DNA of 64,000 nt, taken from assembly GCA_016215315.1 (NCBI GenBank), contig JACRKG010000006.1, forward strand, positions 27,712-91,711. The letters are read 5' to 3'. Source of the DNA: Candidatus Woesearchaeota archaeon (GTDB taxonomy: Archaea > Nanobdellota > Nanobdellia > Woesearchaeales > ARS49). Made by a program: the position numbers and the translations under genes. A model generated the notes under the pieces. The model saw only the letters and a program-made list of their open reading frames with translations, made no database searches and had not been told where the DNA came from. Each line of letters starts with the position of its first letter. Position 1 is the stretch's first letter. Below, in pieces: positions 10,601-20,018 of this stretch.

Positions 10601-10739
10601 CGCAGGACTAAGAACAATAGCACTAGCAGGAGAAGCATACCAATCATGGACTCAAATAGGAGACATGAACAAAGACGAAAACCAAGGCAAAGGAATAGAT
10701 TACTGCCAAGCACTAGACAATGCAAAAAACAAAGTATGA
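7662..10739 (+). CDS. Large secreted Ig-like Cys-containing surface protein (locus A)
   Basis: Signal peptide MVKKRAIIIALLTLLVLLPSVFA; repeated DNSPPxI..V..DNxGN segments; Cys-rich C-terminal region with CLCLPGIIENW. Confidence 0.75.
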   Translation: MVKKRAIIIALLTLLVLLPSVFAIQVTHLGGTDHIKGFISSRVNEKLIGEVIIESADPVLPEQVRLEYSNTYENFKECNEQQPGIQKCTYEETPAYPGEYQVSVYSKADIYKPKPVPIFSEKIEVKEDRYGPKILLFNVKPSTTNQKTIILEYRLEDYADIEGDTTSCTGIKELTVVEGSSTTTLQGNGVCKQADSQSFSLQTTKEREEIELCLTAKDKLNKVGLPVCKKVIFDQKSPELKTLTFKDTKGNTITHVSSNQPFDVQAQIEILDDDLDKTSISADFSKLNPSETSRKYDDDFNEIFSWDLHVTQTNTCEVLVKATDNLGNKAEKTFSCSFPLDNSPPTIKSLEGERKNKNGETIIGKESTIKAVFEDMESGVNTAHLDASSLGVSKLKSDKCEKNTCYFTLTTQANEGTYNIAIHPDTTDGAGNRITNNMILSVVLDNSPPKITDVKTEIISGQEKYNYLVQGSTLLITITGEDLSEITGNFSKIGIKDTVKGTCKEENGKQTCNIKATIEDSGPYKFKVPITVFDAAGNKVIQEQEGEVFELLDGTSNYWEYKTSCSPEKLDRQLTQFKSLTFFCGVALKQNNLAQNLEVMDSKLNFLTDCQQDKEGMIEDVKASNPVSNNPFLEIKLKKVSGGKELNTTCNMKVYTKVNDKIARNPQIITIPVNMKFYNQPYDNVYESYKKEADRAVNDAESGDQLTSLKNLLSNFEKICSIKNNIADIMTTLYVITEVVGKVEDYVSWLPGWGQAAYAARYGLCEANEEVKDSYIGKGGALDQYLYEPLNQFCMISNCQLGVGVNEQGGWGKALKQYGGGGQAPWCQDWDKKLLTTHPEIKSSLDELSQQNKRIGTQAIKSWNVKDSLVTSVGCLCLPGIIENWEKLRQVKCQYAKCLIDDLPNLGVNKADCSSEKSFAECAFVLGEVWNVIPFTNFIDSVTKRIGEIISDPIKIVSAFAGLKCRDYCSQKPSTGYTVCAGLRTIALAGEAYQSWTQIGDMNKDENQGKGIDYCQALDNAKNKV

Positions 10740-10740
10740 A

Positions 10741-12324
10741 ATGCTAACACATTTCATCGGAATAATAGTTGTAATGATCCTATTAGTTAGTACTGCATTC
10801 GCCGCAGGACCAGTTTTACAAATGACCGTCCCAGAACCAGAACAAGCAAGCCAATTACCACAAACTACGCCTCAAACAACAATTCAAACTGAATTAGTAA
10901 CAACATTTGTAGATCCAAACCAACCAAAAACACCAACTCAGGCTGCGCAAGCAAAAGCTCCAGAAGGAAAACAAGACATTGCTTACTTCATTGAAGGCAA
11001 TCAAATAAAAAAAGGCAAAAAAGAAGAAGTACAAAGCCCACTACCAGACTCAGTAAAAACATGGATTGATGCAAACAAAAACGCAGGAATATATTTAGAT
11101 GGAGAAAATTTAGCAACAAAAACACCAAAAGAAACAGAACCTTATCCTAGCACTTGGTGGCAAGGAGTCAAAATAGGATTTCCAGACCAAAAAAGAATAA
11201 CAACAATAGAAAATAAAATTAACACGAAAACAGGAGCACAAACAATAACAACAATAAGAACAACACAAACACTAGACAAAGATGCACAAGTAACAAGCGT
11301 AAAAAGAACTTATGAAGTTGCAGAAAGAAATTCTGCAAATGAAATAACCTCGAGCAGTCATGAAGAATCTGAAGACGGAAGAAACATTTACACAAGATAC
11401 ACCAGTTATTCAAAAGGAAGTATAACAAGCACAGAAATATTAGCTAACGGAATGAATTTTATAATAAACCAAGACAATGATAAAGTATTCACTGACGGAC
11501 AAGAAAAAACAATAAAAGAAGCAAGAGAATTACTGAAAGACAATTATGCAGCACAAAACGCACTGGGCGATGCATACGTCAACACAGCAAAAAGCTCAGG
11601 ATGGCTGCCAAAATCACTAAGCGCTCTAGGCTTCACAAAATTATTAGGAGTAACGCTAAGAAGCGCAGAACAATTCAAAGGACTAAGCGCAGTAAACAGT
11701 TTAATTAAAGATAAACAATACCAAGACTTTTTAGAAAACTGGAAAGATAACGTAAGAAGAAATTACCCAGTAAACGGTATAGGAAAATTCTTAGAAAGCA
11801 AAGTTTGCGAAGCTTCAGTAAGAAAACTAAAAGGAAATCTAGTTGTAGGAGAATATGGCACAAAACCTAAAGGACTCATAAGAGTCAGTGCAGAAAAATC
11901 AGAACCAATAGACACACCAGTAGGACAAAACTTACAATACATAATAACATACCATGTAGAAAATCCTCACAATGAAGAATTAAGCTTTAACGTTTGGTTA
12001 AAAAATCAAAAAGAAACTTTACCTGTATTTGTTGACAGCACAGGAAACGCTCTTGACATAAGACTTGCTTCAGGACAAACAACAGAAAGAACCAAAAGAG
12101 ACCCGATAATAACTGACAGTACAATTAAATTTTCAAATTACAACCAAATATGCATAACATTCCATCCAAGAATCAAACTATATGGTTCAAGTAAAAAAAT
12201 AGGAGAGTTCTGCGATGAAATAACAGGATACCAAGGAAAAATAGAAGACGTACAAGAAGCAGTAAAACAAAAAGAACCATCAAAAACAGGAGAAAAAGCA
12301 CAATTGAATAGCGGCTTCATGTGA
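10741..12324 (+). CDS. Secreted protein of locus A
   Basis: Signal peptide MLTHFIGIIVVMILLVSTAFAAG (track start 10720, likely ATG 10741); overlaps/abuts upstream gene. Confidence 0.7.
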   Translation: MLTHFIGIIVVMILLVSTAFAAGPVLQMTVPEPEQASQLPQTTPQTTIQTELVTTFVDPNQPKTPTQAAQAKAPEGKQDIAYFIEGNQIKKGKKEEVQSPLPDSVKTWIDANKNAGIYLDGENLATKTPKETEPYPSTWWQGVKIGFPDQKRITTIENKINTKTGAQTITTIRTTQTLDKDAQVTSVKRTYEVAERNSANEITSSSHEESEDGRNIYTRYTSYSKGSITSTEILANGMNFIINQDNDKVFTDGQEKTIKEARELLKDNYAAQNALGDAYVNTAKSSGWLPKSLSALGFTKLLGVTLRSAEQFKGLSAVNSLIKDKQYQDFLENWKDNVRRNYPVNGIGKFLESKVCEASVRKLKGNLVVGEYGTKPKGLIRVSAEKSEPIDTPVGQNLQYIITYHVENPHNEELSFNVWLKNQKETLPVFVDSTGNALDIRLASGQTTERTKRDPIITDSTIKFSNYNQICITFHPRIKLYGSSKKIGEFCDEITGYQGKIEDVQEAVKQKEPSKTGEKAQLNSGFM

Positions 12325-12375
12325 ATTAAAATAATTTGCCGGACAATAAATAAAAAATAAAGCTTAAAAATAATA

Positions 12376-12512
12376 TGCCTGAGGCTCAGTAAGTTTCAGT
12401 GATTTATCAATAAAAAATATCATCCTTAACGGCTGCCAAGATTTGTGTGCGCACAAAATTCATAAATGGATGTGGCAGCCGAATTCATGCCAGCAAAGCT
12501 GGGAATGATAAC
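12376..12512 (-). ncRNA. Structured intergenic element E1
   Basis: Perfect 8-bp stem GGCTGCCA/TGGCAGCC; minus strand reads TTATC-hairpin(CCAGCtttGCTGG)-stem-GCACACAAATC-stem. Confidence 0.5.
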
Positions 12513-12547
12513 GAAAGAGTCAAACAATAGCACAACAAAACAAAAAA

Positions 12548-13390
12548 ATGGAACTAAAAAAAACAATAATAACAAAAATAGCTGCTCTAGTATTACTTTT
12601 ATTTACTGGCTGGAATTTATACAAATCATTTTCATACCAAAATAGCATTCTTTTGTTAGCGTTACTAACAATTATTCTCACAAGTAACAATCACTTATCC
12701 TCTTGCCTGAACTTTTTGAAAAAAAGTTCAAAAAATTACAAAAAATTTTTATTAACGCTAATCTTAGATGTTTTATTTTTTAGTTTATCATATTTCTTAC
12801 TAAATTTTGCACTGAAATTCTTCCAAAATATAACATTAACAAAATTAGGCAAAGGACCTGAAGGAATTGATCCATCAATAATTAGTTCATACTTAATAAA
12901 CATAAACATCTTAGCTCTAAGCACAATCATTGTTTTCTTCTTAATTTATACAATATCAAGAACACTAATTTGGAAATTACTCACTAACAAAAAAATAAAC
13001 ATGAAATCATTTTTAGAATTTGCCAAATATAATCTTGTGTGGTGGATATTCTGGATAATACCTGCAGTAATAGTATTATTTGGAGTGAGAATCGAACTAA
13101 AAAACTTAGGACTGATTTTCTTCTTAACAATATATTCCCATTTCAGCGGAACGCTGCATTATGGTATTTCACAAGAGAAGAAAATCATGAACACATTTGC
13201 AAGATTAAGCCTAGAAAAATTTCAATACTTACTAACACCATATGCATTATTCTTTGTAATTTACACAGCACTAACACAAATAACAAGAATTATGCCTGTA
13301 GAATACGCATCAATAACAAATGTGATCTTCTTTCTAATAACAATTAGTTGGTTGAGAGTTTATTTGAAAGAAGCTTTTGAGAACACGTAA
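12548..13390 (+). CDS. Polytopic membrane protein (locus A)
   Basis: Multiple hydrophobic segments; same position as 25674-26438 in locus B. Confidence 0.65.
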   Translation: MELKKTIITKIAALVLLLFTGWNLYKSFSYQNSILLLALLTIILTSNNHLSSCLNFLKKSSKNYKKFLLTLILDVLFFSLSYFLLNFALKFFQNITLTKLGKGPEGIDPSIISSYLININILALSTIIVFFLIYTISRTLIWKLLTNKKINMKSFLEFAKYNLVWWIFWIIPAVIVLFGVRIELKNLGLIFFLTIYSHFSGTLHYGISQEKKIMNTFARLSLEKFQYLLTPYALFFVIYTALTQITRIMPVEYASITNVIFFLITISWLRVYLKEAFENT

Positions 13391-13428
13391 AAATAAATAA
13401 TCTAATCAAACACTAAATCTCAATCTTC

Positions 13429-14304
13429 TTAATAATCGAAATGAACACTTTCGTTTTTTGTATTTTCTGATTCCAATTCTACATGAATTTGAGGTATTTT
13501 TTCTCTTCCTGATAAGTTTGTAACAAGATTAGTTACTTCATTAAGAAATTCTTTACCGTGAACCCTGACAAACCAAAAATCAGTATTGGTAAAACTAATA
13601 GTTCCAACATAATAAGCTCCTTTACTAAAACCTAAAAAATTTCTTCCTTTAGATTTCAAAATTCCAATGCCTTTTTCAGTCGGTTCATTTGTAGAATAAC
13701 CGTCTAAATTAGCAATTTCATAACCTGCTTCTTTAATCCATCTAGCAATACGAAAATGACTAGGTTCATTGACCTTTACTCGTTCATCATAAGAACTAAT
13801 TATTTTTTCTAACTCAGGATTATTTTCTTCTTCATGAAATTGCTTAACAATAGTTGCTTTCTGCCCAGAAATATGCTCATAAGCTTTAGCGAATATTTTT
13901 GCTTTATCAAAAACTTTTCGTGAAAAGACTTCGATTTTTAATGGATAATATTGAGTGGCGTCCACATCAAAACCACTCATCATACTTCTAACTTTCAGAG
14001 GGCTGAACTGAATATTGGTATAATTCGAACCAGCTCTATTTTCATAATGCGCAAAAAAAGTTAATAACAAAGCACCATATGATTGATAAAACGCATTTCC
14101 TCCGTTTTCATAAACACGAAGCCCTTCAGTAGCATAACCATCTGGATTCAATTTAAACTCTTTTTCACTGAAAATCTTTTTAACTAAATACAAGAACTCT
14201 TGTTTTATAGCTTCTTCGCCTTTCTCAACCTTAACACTTGCAAAATCTTGACTAGCGATTTCTACAGCTTCATCAACAAGCTCATTAATATCACTCATAA
14301 ACAC
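13429..14304 (-). CDS. Hypothetical protein
   Basis: 291-aa ORF, no recognised motif. Confidence 0.6.
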   Translation of the reverse strand: MFMSDINELVDEAVEIASQDFASVKVEKGEEAIKQEFLYLVKKIFSEKEFKLNPDGYATEGLRVYENGGNAFYQSYGALLLTFFAHYENRAGSNYTNIQFSPLKVRSMMSGFDVDATQYYPLKIEVFSRKVFDKAKIFAKAYEHISGQKATIVKQFHEEENNPELEKIISSYDERVKVNEPSHFRIARWIKEAGYEIANLDGYSTNEPTEKGIGILKSKGRNFLGFSKGAYYVGTISFTNTDFWFVRVHGKEFLNEVTNLVTNLSGREKIPQIHVELESENTKNESVHFDY

Positions 14305-14388
14305 GCAGAAAGATAAATAAGTTTAAATAAATAATTGTATACTACCTTTAGAAACATTTAAATATTAGTTGGTATAATCCCTACTATT

Positions 14389-14934
14389 ATGAGAAGTAAA
14401 GAAAATAAATTGTTGGACCTATTTTTTAACGAACCAACAAAACAGTGGCACTTTGAAGAATTAGTTAAAACAGCAAAAATCAACAGAAAACAAGTACTTC
14501 TATGGCTTAGAAAGTTCACAAAAGAAAATTTAATTAAAAAAATCAAACAAAAAAGCAAAATGCCATATTACTTGGCAGATTACGGTAACGTGAATTATAA
14601 AAATAAAAAAACAATTTATTCAATAAATGTCCTTTACAAAAGCGGTTTTCTTAATCACATAGCAAGTTTGCCTAAAGCAAAAACAGTGATATTATTTGGA
14701 AGCACAACAAGGTGGGATTGGCACGCAAAAAGTGACGTAGACCTATTCGTGTATGGAAACCCAGAAGGACTTCAATTAGGAAAATATGAATTAAAATTGG
14801 GGAGAGACATCCAATTATTTCTCTGTCAAGAAAAAAAAGATTTCAGTAATTACACAACAGGTTTAATAAAAAACATAATGAACGGACAACTAATTAAAGG
14901 AAATCTAGATTTCATAGAGGTACAAATAAAATGA
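14389..14934 (+). CDS. wHTH-MNT nucleotidyltransferase antitoxin
   Basis: N-terminal HTH; VILFGSTTRWDWHAKSDVDLFVYG MNT motif (GSx10DxD). Confidence 0.85.
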   Translation: MRSKENKLLDLFFNEPTKQWHFEELVKTAKINRKQVLLWLRKFTKENLIKKIKQKSKMPYYLADYGNVNYKNKKTIYSINVLYKSGFLNHIASLPKAKTVILFGSTTRWDWHAKSDVDLFVYGNPEGLQLGKYELKLGRDIQLFLCQEKKDFSNYTTGLIKNIMNGQLIKGNLDFIEVQIK

Positions 14935-15416
14935 TTGAATTCAGAACAGCAAAAGAAGCTTTAGATAAATGCGACCGAGAGGGGAGTATAATTCCAATAA
15001 AAGAAGATATAGAAAAAATGAAATCATTATTTGATTTATCAAAAGGAGATCAAGTGGCAGGAGAAAAATTAGCTAAAGAACTAGAAAAGAACAACATTTT
15101 ATGGAATAATGTTTACTCTTCTTATTATGATGCTTTGCACAAATTAGCAGATATTATTTTAAGATTTGATAACTTCAGCTCAATGAATCACATCTGCTTA
15201 TTTGCTTATTTATGTGAAAAACATCCAGAATTAGATTTGAGTTGGGAATTTTTTGAAAAAGTAAGAACAAAAAGAAACGGAGTACATTATTATGGACAAA
15301 AAATAATTAAAGATGATTGGACTGATGTTGAATTTCAAATGAAATTATACCTAAAAATTTTAGAAAAAACAGCAAAAGACTTAATCAAAAAACTAGAACT
15401 GACAAATGCTGAGTAA
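14931..15416 (+). CDS. HEPN-domain toxin
   Basis: RTKRNGVHYYG (Rx4-6H) motif; ATGA overlap with MNT gene. Confidence 0.82.
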   Translation: MIEFRTAKEALDKCDREGSIIPIKEDIEKMKSLFDLSKGDQVAGEKLAKELEKNNILWNNVYSSYYDALHKLADIILRFDNFSSMNHICLFAYLCEKHPELDLSWEFFEKVRTKRNGVHYYGQKIIKDDWTDVEFQMKLYLKILEKTAKDLIKKLELTNAE

Positions 15417-15420
15417 AAAA

Positions 15421-15771
15421 CTATTCTTCCTCACTATCCCCATCTTCACTTTCTTCTTCGTCGTCATCTTCTTCATCACCCTTATTATCATATTCTTCTT
15501 CACTTTCTTCTCTGGAAACTTCAAAACGTTGACCATCAGAATACTCGTAAACTTTTCCTTCTTCTTCACTTTCGCATTGTTTATGAGAACCATCACAGAA
15601 AGGCATATTCTTACTCAAGCCACACATACAAATATACTTAACTTCCCCACCTATTTCTAACTTGAAAGGCTTCTTCTCAGAATGAATCACAATACGCGCC
15701 ATAAAAAGAAAGAATTTTGCTTTGTTTTTAAACGTTTGCCTAACTAGTTTGAAGTTTACAGTTTGCAGCAC
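15421..15771 (-). CDS. CDGSH iron-sulfur domain protein with acidic tail
   Basis: CMCGLSKNMPFCDGSH; C-terminal D/E-rich tail; start may be internal (MARIVIHS). Confidence 0.88.
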   Translation of the reverse strand: MLQTVNFKLVRQTFKNKAKFFLFMARIVIHSEKKPFKLEIGGEVKYICMCGLSKNMPFCDGSHKQCESEEEGKVYEYSDGQRFEVSREESEEEYDNKGDEEDDDEEESEDGDSEEE

Positions 15772-15823
15772 TGGTAAAAAAATTTAGAAAACTTTATATT
15801 CTTACAACACCCAAGCCTTCATA

Positions 15824-16306
15824 GTGAAAGCTTATACAAAAAAAGGCGATAAAGGAACTACTTGCGATATGGCTTGCAAGATAGTTGAGAAAGATGATCT
15901 CAGAATAGTTTGCGTAGGAAAAATAGATACATTACAAGCAGGGATTGATGCTGCAAACTTACACTGCAAAAGCAAGTATAAAAAAATGCTTGATTTAGTA
16001 CAAAAAAAATTATGGCAGACCAGTGGAGAAATCATGCATTGCGATAAAAAATGTCTAACAGAACCAGTAACAGAACAAGACTTGAAAGATTTAGAAAAAT
16101 TCATAGACAGTCTAGGACAACCGCCAAACAAATTTGTAAGATTCAAAACACAAAAAAGCGTACTACTTAACGAATGCAGAGTAAGATGTAGAGAACTAGA
16201 AACCCACTTAGTAAAATTATTAAGAAAAAAACAAATAAGAACTGTAATGTACCAATACGTTAACAGATTATCAAGTTTATTCTTTATGATGAGTTACAAA
16301 CGCTAG
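15824..16306 (+). CDS. Divergent PduO-type cob(I)alamin adenosyltransferase-like protein
   Basis: YTKKGDKGTT, LNECRVRCRELETHLV and YVNRLSSLFF correspond to PduO motifs. Confidence 0.7.
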   Translation: MKAYTKKGDKGTTCDMACKIVEKDDLRIVCVGKIDTLQAGIDAANLHCKSKYKKMLDLVQKKLWQTSGEIMHCDKKCLTEPVTEQDLKDLEKFIDSLGQPPNKFVRFKTQKSVLLNECRVRCRELETHLVKLLRKKQIRTVMYQYVNRLSSLFFMMSYKR

Positions 16307-16308
16307 AT

Positions 16309-16369
16309 ACAAACTGGTTTACAGTTTATAGTTCATAGTTCACAGGACGTACTGTAAACATACCAGTCC
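16309..16369. repeat. R1 family interspersed repeat
   Basis: AAACTGGTTTACAGTTTATAGTTCATAGTTCACAGGACGTACTGTAAACATACCAGTCC. Confidence 0.6.
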
Positions 16370-16426
16370 TCCAAAAACCTTAAAAAGCAACACAATTTAC
16401 TAATTGATATTTTAGGGGGTATTAAA

Positions 16427-16864
16427 ATGTTAAATAACAAATGTTTAAATTTTTTAGCTGCAAGTTTAGTTGCTTTTTCCATTGGTGGATGTGCAAGCAC
16501 CAGAACAGAGTATGAAAGTAATCCGGAAATACCTGTTCGAGAAGGAGATGTTAATAAAAACAAAGTCAATGATTATCTTGAAAATTTAGTAAGCACCGGA
16601 AAATATCCTGTTTATCCTTTTGAGTATAACCCAAATTTACCAAGTAATGAACAAGCATTAGTGGATGTAATCGTGCAATTCAATAGACCAATAAATAATT
16701 ATGACCTTTTTTATTTGGACTTAATGAATGGAGAATATGATAGAACACTTTATGGTGACGGCACAGAAATGCGCGCGGGTTTACCAAAAAATAAACTAGC
16801 AAAATATGCGCAAATTGATGGAGTTGTTTGGATAGAAGGAAATTACGAGGTTAAAATAGATTAA
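16427..16864 (+). CDS. Putative lipoprotein
   Basis: Signal peptide with lipobox FSIGGC|ASTR. Confidence 0.7.
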   Translation: MLNNKCLNFLAASLVAFSIGGCASTRTEYESNPEIPVREGDVNKNKVNDYLENLVSTGKYPVYPFEYNPNLPSNEQALVDVIVQFNRPINNYDLFYLDLMNGEYDRTLYGDGTEMRAGLPKNKLAKYAQIDGVVWIEGNYEVKID

Positions 16865-16870
16865 TTTTTT

Positions 16871-17254
16871 ATGAGCTTAAACATAACACTTTTTACGGAA
16901 CAGAAACAAAAAGAACTAGAAAAGCTAGCTCAAGAATTCATTAAAAGTGAAGAAACACCTCTTTACGACCAAGGAGGACAACTTTTCTTAGCAAGAAGCG
17001 AACTAAAAAAAGGAAAAAAATTTGATTTAATAAAAACACTAAAAAATGAATCAGATGGAATAAACACGAAAAGTTATGCAATTCAAGACAAAGAAAAACT
17101 AGTCGGTTACGCAATAATGAGAGGAAAAATCGACCTAACAGAACATAGTTTAGACCCTATTCTTCCAGAAGTTAGAATTGCATTCACGTTACCAGAATAC
17201 TCAAAACAAGCAAAAAAAGAGTTAGAACTTTTTCTGAAAGAAGAATTTAAATAA
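16871..17254 (+). CDS. Hypothetical protein
   Basis: 127-aa ORF tightly downstream of lipoprotein gene. Confidence 0.6.
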   Translation: MSLNITLFTEQKQKELEKLAQEFIKSEETPLYDQGGQLFLARSELKKGKKFDLIKTLKNESDGINTKSYAIQDKEKLVGYAIMRGKIDLTEHSLDPILPEVRIAFTLPEYSKQAKKELELFLKEEFK

Positions 17255-17259
17255 AAAAA

Positions 17260-17805
17260 TTATTCAACAAAATTAATTTTGTAAGGTAATTGTTCTGTTG
17301 TTAAGCCTTCTAGATTCTTACACATAGAGAAAGTTCTGTAAATGATTTCTGAAGGATGAACTCTGAAAGGAACAACTGCTTTTATTGCTTCACAACGACT
17401 TTCTCTTGGTTGAAATAGAACTGTTTCTCTTTGTTCTATACTTTCCGGATTGGTTTTTAATTCAAACTTTAAAGATAAATTTCCTTTTCCTGCAATTAAC
17501 AAACCATTGCTTAAATAAAAATCAAATGATTCAAAAGCTCTTCTCATGTACTGCTCACTTGATTCTTCAGGAATTTTATACTGGCCTTTCAAACCAAAAA
17601 ACCATTCAAAAAAAGATTTTCTGTAATCAGGAAGTCCACTAACATTAGTTTTAACCGACCAAACAGTTTCATCTTTACCCGCAGCAATTATTTCTTCAAG
17701 ATGTTCACTAACATAAGCATGTTTTCTTTCTTCTTCTCTAATTCTCCTTCTTCTAGCAGCAGCCGCAGCGGAAGCGGCAGCAATAGCACCAGGGTTTAAT
17801 ATCAT
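17260..17805 (-). CDS. Hypothetical protein
   Basis: 181-aa ORF, Ala/Arg-rich N-terminus. Confidence 0.6.
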   Translation of the reverse strand: MILNPGAIAAASAAAAARRRRIREEERKHAYVSEHLEEIIAAGKDETVWSVKTNVSGLPDYRKSFFEWFFGLKGQYKIPEESSEQYMRRAFESFDFYLSNGLLIAGKGNLSLKFELKTNPESIEQRETVLFQPRESRCEAIKAVVPFRVHPSEIIYRTFSMCKNLEGLTTEQLPYKINFVE

Positions 17806-18023
17806 TTTTTATACACCAAACTTAGCAAAACGAAATATGCTTTTAAGAGTTTTTGTTCATTATTACTGAAAAACCGGAAAAAATCATTATTTTCTTCTTT
17901 TAAGATTCTTTTCCCCTCCGAACTTTTGCGAAGCAAAAGTTTATAAACAAAAACTTCTTTTTATCCTCTAAAGGGGGTGTAAGAGCGTATTTAGGCTTTT
18001 TACATCTTAAAAGAGGCATTTTA

Positions 18024-20018
18024 ATGAATAAAAAGGGGCAACTAACTACCTTTATAATAATAGGTCTAGTCATACTGGTCAGCATAGGTATTTCTATCTA
18101 TTACCTGCAATACCAACCAACCCCACCATTAGTACAAGTTGATACAGACATTCTTCCAGTTTATAATTCAGTAACATTATGCATTCAAGATTTAGCAACT
18201 CAAGGAATTAACAGAATGGGTCTTCAAGGAGGGTATTTGGAGATTCCTCCTGCAATAAAAAACAATCCTTCAGCAAGAATCGCACTAACACCCACAGGAA
18301 GCTTTAGCATTCCTTATTGGTATTATGAAGGAGAAGATAGAACTCCATCAATCGACAATATGCAAAGAGAATTAGCACTTTATGTACAAAACAACTTAAA
18401 AAATTGTGCTAATTTCGAATTACTGAACGAATTCAAAGTAGAAGAATTAGACAAGATAAATGCGATAGCGTTTATAGCGGAACAAAATGTAGTTGTTGAT
18501 GTTAATTGGCCTTTAAGAATAAAAACACAAGTAAAAACTTATGACCAAAAGAATTTCAGAACAGAACTTCCCGTTCGGCTGAGAAAAGTTTACGAATTAG
18601 CTCAAAAAATAATGAATACTGAAAACCAAAAACAATTATTAGAAAATGCAACAATGGAATTAATCAGTGCAAATCCAGAAATTCCTTTAGATGGAATGGA
18701 ATTTACGTGTGAAACAAAAAAATGGCAACTGAAAGAAGTAGAAAATAAAGTAAAAGAAATGCTCAATTACAACCTTCCAAATATCAGAATAAAAAATACT
18801 AATTATTTAGATTTTCAAACTGAAGAAAAAACATATTATGATTTACAAAAAGCAAATGAACAAATAACAAAAGAACTAGAAAGTTCAACAACTTATAATC
18901 CTAACAATCCTCTAGAAAAAATAAAAAAACCAACAACGGTTGCTCCAGATGACGCGTTTGATTACAACCAATTAACTTTCAACGTTGACACACCAACAAC
19001 TGATTTGCAAGTCGGATTTAGTTTTAATCCAGATCAAAACATTCTATTCAACTCACAACCAAATGACGGTGGATTAATGAAGAGCAATCAATTAAAAGGA
19101 GACAATAAATACTTAAAATTCGTTTGCATGAATCAATACCACTTTACTTACACAATTATTTATCCAGTACTATCAAGAATAAGAGATCCAGATGCATTTA
19201 ATGGACAAGGATTCACACTACAATTCGCATTCCCAGTACTAATAAACAATAACAAAGGCAACAGAGAAACATTTAATTTGAAAAAATTTGTAAGTCCTTA
19301 TTTTGATTCAGAATACTGCGACAAAAAAAGTGACAGAACAATAGAATTTATTGCACGAGGATTTGAAGAAGACCTACCAATAAGCACAGAGTTAAATGAT
19401 GCAGAAATAGAATTCATTTGCGGACCAAAACTTTGTCCTCTAGGAAAAACAAAAAGCCAACAAGGAACTTACAAATTAAGAACACAGATACCTCAAGGAT
19501 GCGGCAACCCACTAATTAAAGCATCAAAAGAAGGATACTTGCCAGAACAAAAAATACTATTAACTGGAAAAGATAAAGTAGAATTTGAACTAACACAATT
19601 AAGAAAATTAAACATCGACGTATTAAAATACGAACTTAACAAGTACTCAAAACAACTAGGACAACCATCAATGTTAAGCCCTAGAGAAGAATTAATAATT
19701 CAAGTATCAAGCCCAGAAAACAAAGACTTTAATCAATACTTAATTTATCCAAAAGACACAACACTACAATTAATGGGCAAAGATGCAACGTACACAATAG
19801 AAACATACTTAAGAATAAAAGACCTAGGAACAACATTAGGCGGAAAAAGACTTGAAAACATCAAGATAAACTACACAGAATTTGCCAACAAAGACACAAT
19901 GGTGCTCAAAACAACAGAATACACTCCATTACCAACAACAGACCAAGAAACTGCAGAAATGTATGACTCCATATATAACGAACCTTACAATAAAGAATTG
20001 AGGCCAGAATTCAAATGA
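18024..20018 (+). CDS. Pilin-like N-terminus large extracytoplasmic protein (locus B, first gene)
   Basis: MNKKGQLTTFIIIGLVILVSIGISIYYL; RDPDAFNGQGFT shared with the 5584 paralog. Confidence 0.77.
   Translation: MNKKGQLTTFIIIGLVILVSIGISIYYLQYQPTPPLVQVDTDILPVYNSVTLCIQDLATQGINRMGLQGGYLEIPPAIKNNPSARIALTPTGSFSIPYWYYEGEDRTPSIDNMQRELALYVQNNLKNCANFELLNEFKVEELDKINAIAFIAEQNVVVDVNWPLRIKTQVKTYDQKNFRTELPVRLRKVYELAQKIMNTENQKQLLENATMELISANPEIPLDGMEFTCETKKWQLKEVENKVKEMLNYNLPNIRIKNTNYLDFQTEEKTYYDLQKANEQITKELESSTTYNPNNPLEKIKKPTTVAPDDAFDYNQLTFNVDTPTTDLQVGFSFNPDQNILFNSQPNDGGLMKSNQLKGDNKYLKFVCMNQYHFTYTIIYPVLSRIRDPDAFNGQGFTLQFAFPVLINNNKGNRETFNLKKFVSPYFDSEYCDKKSDRTIEFIARGFEEDLPISTELNDAEIEFICGPKLCPLGKTKSQQGTYKLRTQIPQGCGNPLIKASKEGYLPEQKILLTGKDKVEFELTQLRKLNIDVLKYELNKYSKQLGQPSMLSPREELIIQVSSPENKDFNQYLIYPKDTTLQLMGKDATYTIETYLRIKDLGTTLGGKRLENIKINYTEFANKDTMVLKTTEYTPLPTTDQETAEMYDSIYNEPYNKELRPEFK

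Noticed and set aside
15406-15660. 84-aa Phe-rich plus ORF
   Set aside because: Antisense of the acidic tail of the CDGSH protein.
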